From a virus: a stretch of DNA of 62,285 nt. Under the pieces are notes generated by a model. It saw nothing but the letters and a program-made list of their open reading frames with translations. It had not been told where the DNA came from and did not search any database. The DNA is taken from IMG/VR virus record IMGVR_UViG_3300022700_000085, positions 1-62,285 of that record, one strand, 5' to 3'. Positions 59,395 through 62,285 of this stretch are shown one piece after another. Numbering within the stretch: the first letter of the stretch is position 1; every line of letters begins with the position of its first letter. The position numbers and the translations under genes are program-made.

Positions 59395-60474
59395 ATGCGA
59401 CGTGAATTTCTTCAACTAGCAAAAACTTACAAGAATCAAAACCCTGCTGGTTGGTATATCAGTGAAAAACTTGATGGAACCCGTTGTTTTTGGGATGGCG
59501 GAATTTCTCGGGGTGTAGAAACTGAGCGTGTTCCTTGGGCTAACACTATCCACCCCAAAACTGGAAAGAAAAAAGATAAAATCCGCCCTGTTTCTACTGG
59601 GTTATGGTCTCGTTATGGCAACCCTATTATGGCACCTGATTGGTGGCTTAATCAACTGCCACAAATGTTCCTAGATGGTGAGTTATACGCAGGGCGACGT
59701 AACTTCCAAGTTCTCCGATCTATTATTTCTAAGGATATTCCAGATGATGAAGGTTGGGACCGAGTTAAATTCGCTGTATTTGGTTCTCCTCCTGCGTCAC
59801 AAATATTCTCCCCTGGTGAAATAAAGAACACCAATTTTCATAAAGATATTGAAATACCTGAAATTAAAGATTTCCTTGCTGCCAGGGAGATCGCGGGTGT
59901 AATGGAAGATTTTCAGTTTAATAATACGTTTGATTTTGAAACCGAATTAAAAATCCTTAATAACAACATTCAAACTGAAGGTGTTTGTTATCTTCATCTC
60001 CATAAAAAGCTTCCAAATGATTATGATTCGGCGAAGAAAATTATGGATACTTACACTGATTTTGTGTTAAGTGAAGGTGGAGAAGGAATCATGTTAAGAA
60101 AACCTGATTCTATATGGCTTCCAAAGCGAACTTCGACAATATTGAAATTTAAACCCTTTTCTGATGATTCTGGGGTTGTTGTCGGTTTCACTTCTGGTCG
60201 GCAAACTAATAAAGGGTCTAAATTGCGTGGTTTAATTGGCGCTGTTGTTCTAGATTATAATGGTAAGCGACTAGAGTTGAGTGGGTTCACGGACGAGGAA
60301 CGTAAGTTTTCTACGGATGAACAAACAAAATTCGCATATGAAAATCCTGGTAAAGATATGCCAAAAACATTCCAAGGAAAACATTTTAAGGTAGGTGATA
60401 AAATTGAATTTCGATATAGGGAGTTAAGTAATGAGGGAATACCGAAAGAAGCCAGATATTTTAGAAAAGTGTAA
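59395..60474 (+). CDS. ATP-dependent DNA ligase
   Basis: 359 residues. Adenylation motif I: WYISEKLDGTRCFWDG (Lys nucleophile in K-L-D-G). Motif III: MFLDGELYAGRRNFQ. Motif IV: GEGIMLRKPDS. Motif V: TILKFKPFSDD. The C-terminal OB part has VVVGFTSGRQTNKGSKLRGL. Together these are the nucleotidyltransferase plus OB fold of phage ligases. It seals nicks after replication. The next gene starts inside its 3' end. Confidence 0.93.
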   Translation: MRREFLQLAKTYKNQNPAGWYISEKLDGTRCFWDGGISRGVETERVPWANTIHPKTGKKKDKIRPVSTGLWSRYGNPIMAPDWWLNQLPQMFLDGELYAGRRNFQVLRSIISKDIPDDEGWDRVKFAVFGSPPASQIFSPGEIKNTNFHKDIEIPEIKDFLAAREIAGVMEDFQFNNTFDFETELKILNNNIQTEGVCYLHLHKKLPNDYDSAKKIMDTYTDFVLSEGGEGIMLRKPDSIWLPKRTSTILKFKPFSDDSGVVVGFTSGRQTNKGSKLRGLIGAVVLDYNGKRLELSGFTDEERKFSTDEQTKFAYENPGKDMPKTFQGKHFKVGDKIEFRYRELSNEGIPKEARYFRKV

Positions 60475-60670
60475 ACCTGTAAAATATGATAAACGTGTTG
60501 AATTTGTATCTCCTTATTATACTGCTATACTGGATATTAATTCAAATTGCTACATTTATTACAAAGGGACATCATTTTTAAGAGCGCAATGGGTTCTTGA
60601 ACAACTCCCACCAGATGTATTCGATGCTCCTGAGATCCCTTTTTCAGTTTTTTATCCAGGGAGGGCGTAA
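60431..60670 (+). CDS. Small protein, tandem paralogue A
   Basis: 79 residues; its start lies 44 bases inside the ligase gene, with GGAG eight bases upstream. The end AQWVLEQLPPDVFDAPEIPF resembles AQKFLEKYPRDIWDGFAIND in the next gene, so they appear related. Unknown function. Confidence 0.6.
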   Translation: MREYRKKPDILEKCKPVKYDKRVEFVSPYYTAILDINSNCYIYYKGTSFLRAQWVLEQLPPDVFDAPEIPFSVFYPGRA

Positions 60671-61008
60671 TGCATGTTAAAGATAAACGAATTGAACTTG
60701 ACAATTTCAAATATCGTGCTATAATTGAATACTACAGGGATAAACCTAGTAGAGACCGTCACAAACCAGTGCGTAAAATATTTGAAACAATGACAGCAGC
60801 ACAGAAATTTTTAGAAAAATACCCTCGTGATATCTGGGATGGTTTCGCCATCAATGACTATAAATATAGAGAGATAGATGAACGAAAAAATAAAAGAATA
60901 GACAAACCAATTTTTAACAAACCTTTTAATAGAAAAGAAACACATATTGATTGGGTTTATGGAAGAACTCTTGTGCATAAAGGTGTTGCTGCAAAAGATG
61001 CAGACTGA
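60670..61008 (+). CDS. Small protein, tandem paralogue B
   Basis: 112 residues, start overlapping the previous stop by one base (TAATG). IELDNFKYRAIIEYYRDKPS is followed by the AQKFLEKYPRDIWDG phrase shared with the preceding protein, then a basic tail. A promoter-like TTGACA/TATAAT pair with a 16-bp spacer (60700-60727) lies in the coding part. Confidence 0.6.
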   Translation: MHVKDKRIELDNFKYRAIIEYYRDKPSRDRHKPVRKIFETMTAAQKFLEKYPRDIWDGFAINDYKYREIDERKNKRIDKPIFNKPFNRKETHIDWVYGRTLVHKGVAAKDAD

Positions 61009-61279
61009 TAAATATATTAAAATTCTGATCGCCTGGATTTGGTTGGTTACTGCTATTGATATTTGGTGTTGCCAGTGGCTCACTGTTGAAACCGAATTAA
61101 ATCCTGTTGCCAGGATTATTTATTCAAACTTTGGAATTTGGTCGATGGTGTCAATGAAGGTTGTTGGCACTTATATTGCTACAGAGTGGTTGAGGCACCT
61201 ACCACTTTATTTTTCTATTGTAGTTTCATTAGTAATGTTAACATTGTTGCTGGTGCTAGTAGGAGTGATCCCTGTATGA
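60998..61279 (+). CDS. Small membrane protein with three hydrophobic segments (DUF5658-like)
   Basis: 93 residues from the ATG at 60998. Segments IKILIAWIWLVTAIDIWCCQ, VSMKVVGTYIATEWL and LYFSIVVSLVMLTLLLVLVG are hydrophobic. The N-x-x-A-R-I-I-Y phrase between the first two resembles DUF5658-type small membrane proteins. Overlaps the previous gene by 11 bases and the phoH start by four. Unknown function. Confidence 0.65.
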   Translation: MQTDKYIKILIAWIWLVTAIDIWCCQWLTVETELNPVARIIYSNFGIWSMVSMKVVGTYIATEWLRHLPLYFSIVVSLVMLTLLLVLVGVIPV

Positions 61280-61956
61280 GTAGAAGGAAGAATGATCGGA
61301 CAAAGAAACCTGCCACTTCTGGTTATAAACCAACAAAACTTGTGGCCCGATCAACTGAACAAAAGAGATATATAAAAGCAATTAAAGAAAACAATATTGT
61401 GTTTGTTCGCGGCCCTGCTGGAAGTGGTAAGACCCACATTGCCGCTGGTGTGGCTTCCTACATGTTAAAAACTAATGCTGTCGAACGTATATGTATTTGT
61501 CGCCCTGTTGTGGGAGTCGGAAAAGACATAGGTTACTTACCAGGAAACATGGAAGAAAAAGTAGGTCCATATCTTACACCTTTGTTTGATGAGCTTTCTT
61601 GCTATATGGAAAGAAGCAAAATTAAGCAACTCATTGCAGAAGGAGGGTTAGAAATTGTTCCTTTAAATATGATGAGAGGGCGAACATTTAATAATAGTTT
61701 TGTTATTTTAGATGAAGCTCAAAACGCATCCTCAACAGAAATCAGGTTGTTTCTTACCCGTGTTGGTGTCAATACTAAGATGGTTCTTTGTGGAGATACA
61801 CTACAATCAGACCTTCCAAAAGACCAACAAGGAGCATTCAAATCAGCAGCTAAAGCACTTGATGGTGTCGAAGGACTTGAAGTAATTAGCTTATCTGCTG
61901 AAGATATTGTGCGTAATCCGATTATTATTGACATTGAATATTATCTGCCGAGGTGA
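61276..61956 (+). CDS. phoH: PhoH-like ATPase
   Basis: 226 residues from the ATG at 61276 (ATGA overlap). Walker A: VFVRGPAGSGKTHIAAG. Then RICICRPVVGVGKDIGYLPG, a PhoH signature, and Walker B: FNNSFVILDEAQNASSTEI. The C-terminal part has VLCGDTLQSDL and SAAKAL. PhoH proteins are ATPases common in phages; function in infection unclear. A longer in-frame start at 61138 would overlap the membrane gene and is rejected. Confidence 0.92.
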   Translation: MSRRKNDRTKKPATSGYKPTKLVARSTEQKRYIKAIKENNIVFVRGPAGSGKTHIAAGVASYMLKTNAVERICICRPVVGVGKDIGYLPGNMEEKVGPYLTPLFDELSCYMERSKIKQLIAEGGLEIVPLNMMRGRTFNNSFVILDEAQNASSTEIRLFLTRVGVNTKMVLCGDTLQSDLPKDQQGAFKSAAKALDGVEGLEVISLSAEDIVRNPIIIDIEYYLPR

Positions 61957-61960
61957 AATA

Positions 61961-62128
61961 GTGGTAAATTCAAGACAAGAAAAAGCTTTTATGGATGTTG
62001 TTATTTTAGATGGGTTATTAGAAGAATCAATTAACTGGATTAGATTAAATATGAATCCAGAAGACGTGTTTCCAGAAGAGGAGTTAGAGTACTGGGCAGA
62101 AAATAATGGATTTGTTAAAGAGGAATAA
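61961..62128 (+). CDS. Small acidic protein
   Basis: 55 residues starting with GTG at 61961, GAGG seven bases upstream. VILDGLLEESINWIRLNMNP then EDVFPEEELEYWAENNGFV. Acidic and helical, no family recognised. Confidence 0.65.
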   Translation: MVNSRQEKAFMDVVILDGLLEESINWIRLNMNPEDVFPEEELEYWAENNGFVKEE

Positions 62129-62131
62129 AAG

Positions 62132-62285
62132 ATGAATAAATTAGATAGACCTTTTAATTTTAAAACTGATAAACCATTAAAAGAATCACACCTTAATTTG
62201 TTTCGTTATCTGCGTGATCAACCAGACAGCGGACCTATTAAAAAGAAATTTCTTGTTCTTTGCACACCTCGGTGTGGTTCTACAT
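62132..62285 (+). CDS. Sulfotransferase-like protein, N-terminal part (cut by window edge)
   Basis: The ATG at 62132 follows GAGG. The visible 51 residues end KKFLVLCTPRCGST, the 5'-phosphosulfate loop of sulfotransferases (T-P-R-S/C-G-S-T), preceded by a leader of about 37 residues. The rest is outside the window. Next to a GT41-like transferase and a sugar methyltransferase elsewhere in the genome, it may belong to a glycan-modifying set. Confidence 0.6.
   Translation, partial: MNKLDRPFNFKTDKPLKESHLNLFRYLRDQPDSGPIKKKFLVLCTPRCGST

Noticed and set aside
60700-60727. TTGACA / TATAAT with 16-bp spacer in a small gene
   Set aside because: Good match but it lies in conserved-looking coding sequence and far from the next obvious unit; kept only as a note in that gene's entry.
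1-62285. tRNA genes
   Set aside because: I looked for T-loop and acceptor patterns by eye and found none convincing; a tRNA scan would settle it.

Overview
This window is part of the genome of a tailed double-stranded DNA phage with a long, probably non-contractile tail. It carries a complete terminase-portal-capsid-tail module, including a tape-measure protein of about 1150 residues, followed by tail-tip and fibre genes and by phage-type replication genes. No bacterial housekeeping gene, rRNA or tRNA was seen. The DNA is AT-rich and the genes are tightly packed, often with ATGA or TAATG overlaps. Both ends cut through genes, so the genome is larger than the window. The host cannot be told from the sequence; the sigma70-like promoters point to a bacterium.

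Layout. 1-26.7 kb (rightward) is the virion module: two related beta-rich proteins, a TnpB-type transposon gene, large terminase, portal, head-tail connector, scaffold, major capsid gene, head closure and tail terminator, tail tube, tail chaperones with a probable -1 frameshift, tape measure, then tail tip and lectin-like proteins. 26.7-27.9 kb holds a zinc-ribbon protein, an SPFH/band-7 protein and a small basic protein. 27.8-32.5 kb (leftward) holds a DEDDh exonuclease, a dATP/dGTP diphosphohydrolase-like protein and a primase-helicase with an intein. 32.45-33.38 kb is a repeat-rich non-coding region between divergent operons, bounded by an identical inverted 22-bp element, and is the best candidate for a replication origin or partition site. 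33.4-62.3 kb (rightward) holds a ParB-like protein, a DUF4417 protein, an ADP-ribosyltransferase-like protein, an SNF2-type helicase with a second intein, a C-methyltransferase, a GT41-like glycosyltransferase, a phosphoesterase, a PolA-type DNA polymerase, three fibre proteins (one with two seven-repeat propellers), a VRR-NUC nuclease, a deoxynucleotidase, a C39-like peptidase, a sigma-like factor, an ATP-dependent DNA ligase, PhoH, and the start of a sulfotransferase-like gene.

The most striking result is that the major capsid gene is split. The obvious long reading frame near 9.98 kb lacks its N-terminus. Two group I introns (8029-8987 and 9043-9983) separate exons of 38, 55 and 1323 nt. 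Joining them gives a continuous 471-residue protein. Pairings P1, P2, P3, P4, P7 and P9 can be drawn for both introns. Each intron carries a two-domain endonuclease VII-like HNH protein whose frame runs straight through the ribozyme core. With two inteins of different endonuclease class and one TnpB gene, the window holds at least five selfish elements, four of them inside essential phage genes.

Four intergenic promoters share TTGACA or TTGACT, a 17-bp spacer and TATAAT. Several strong hairpins follow highly expressed structural genes. Functions are inferred from motifs by eye; no database search was run.
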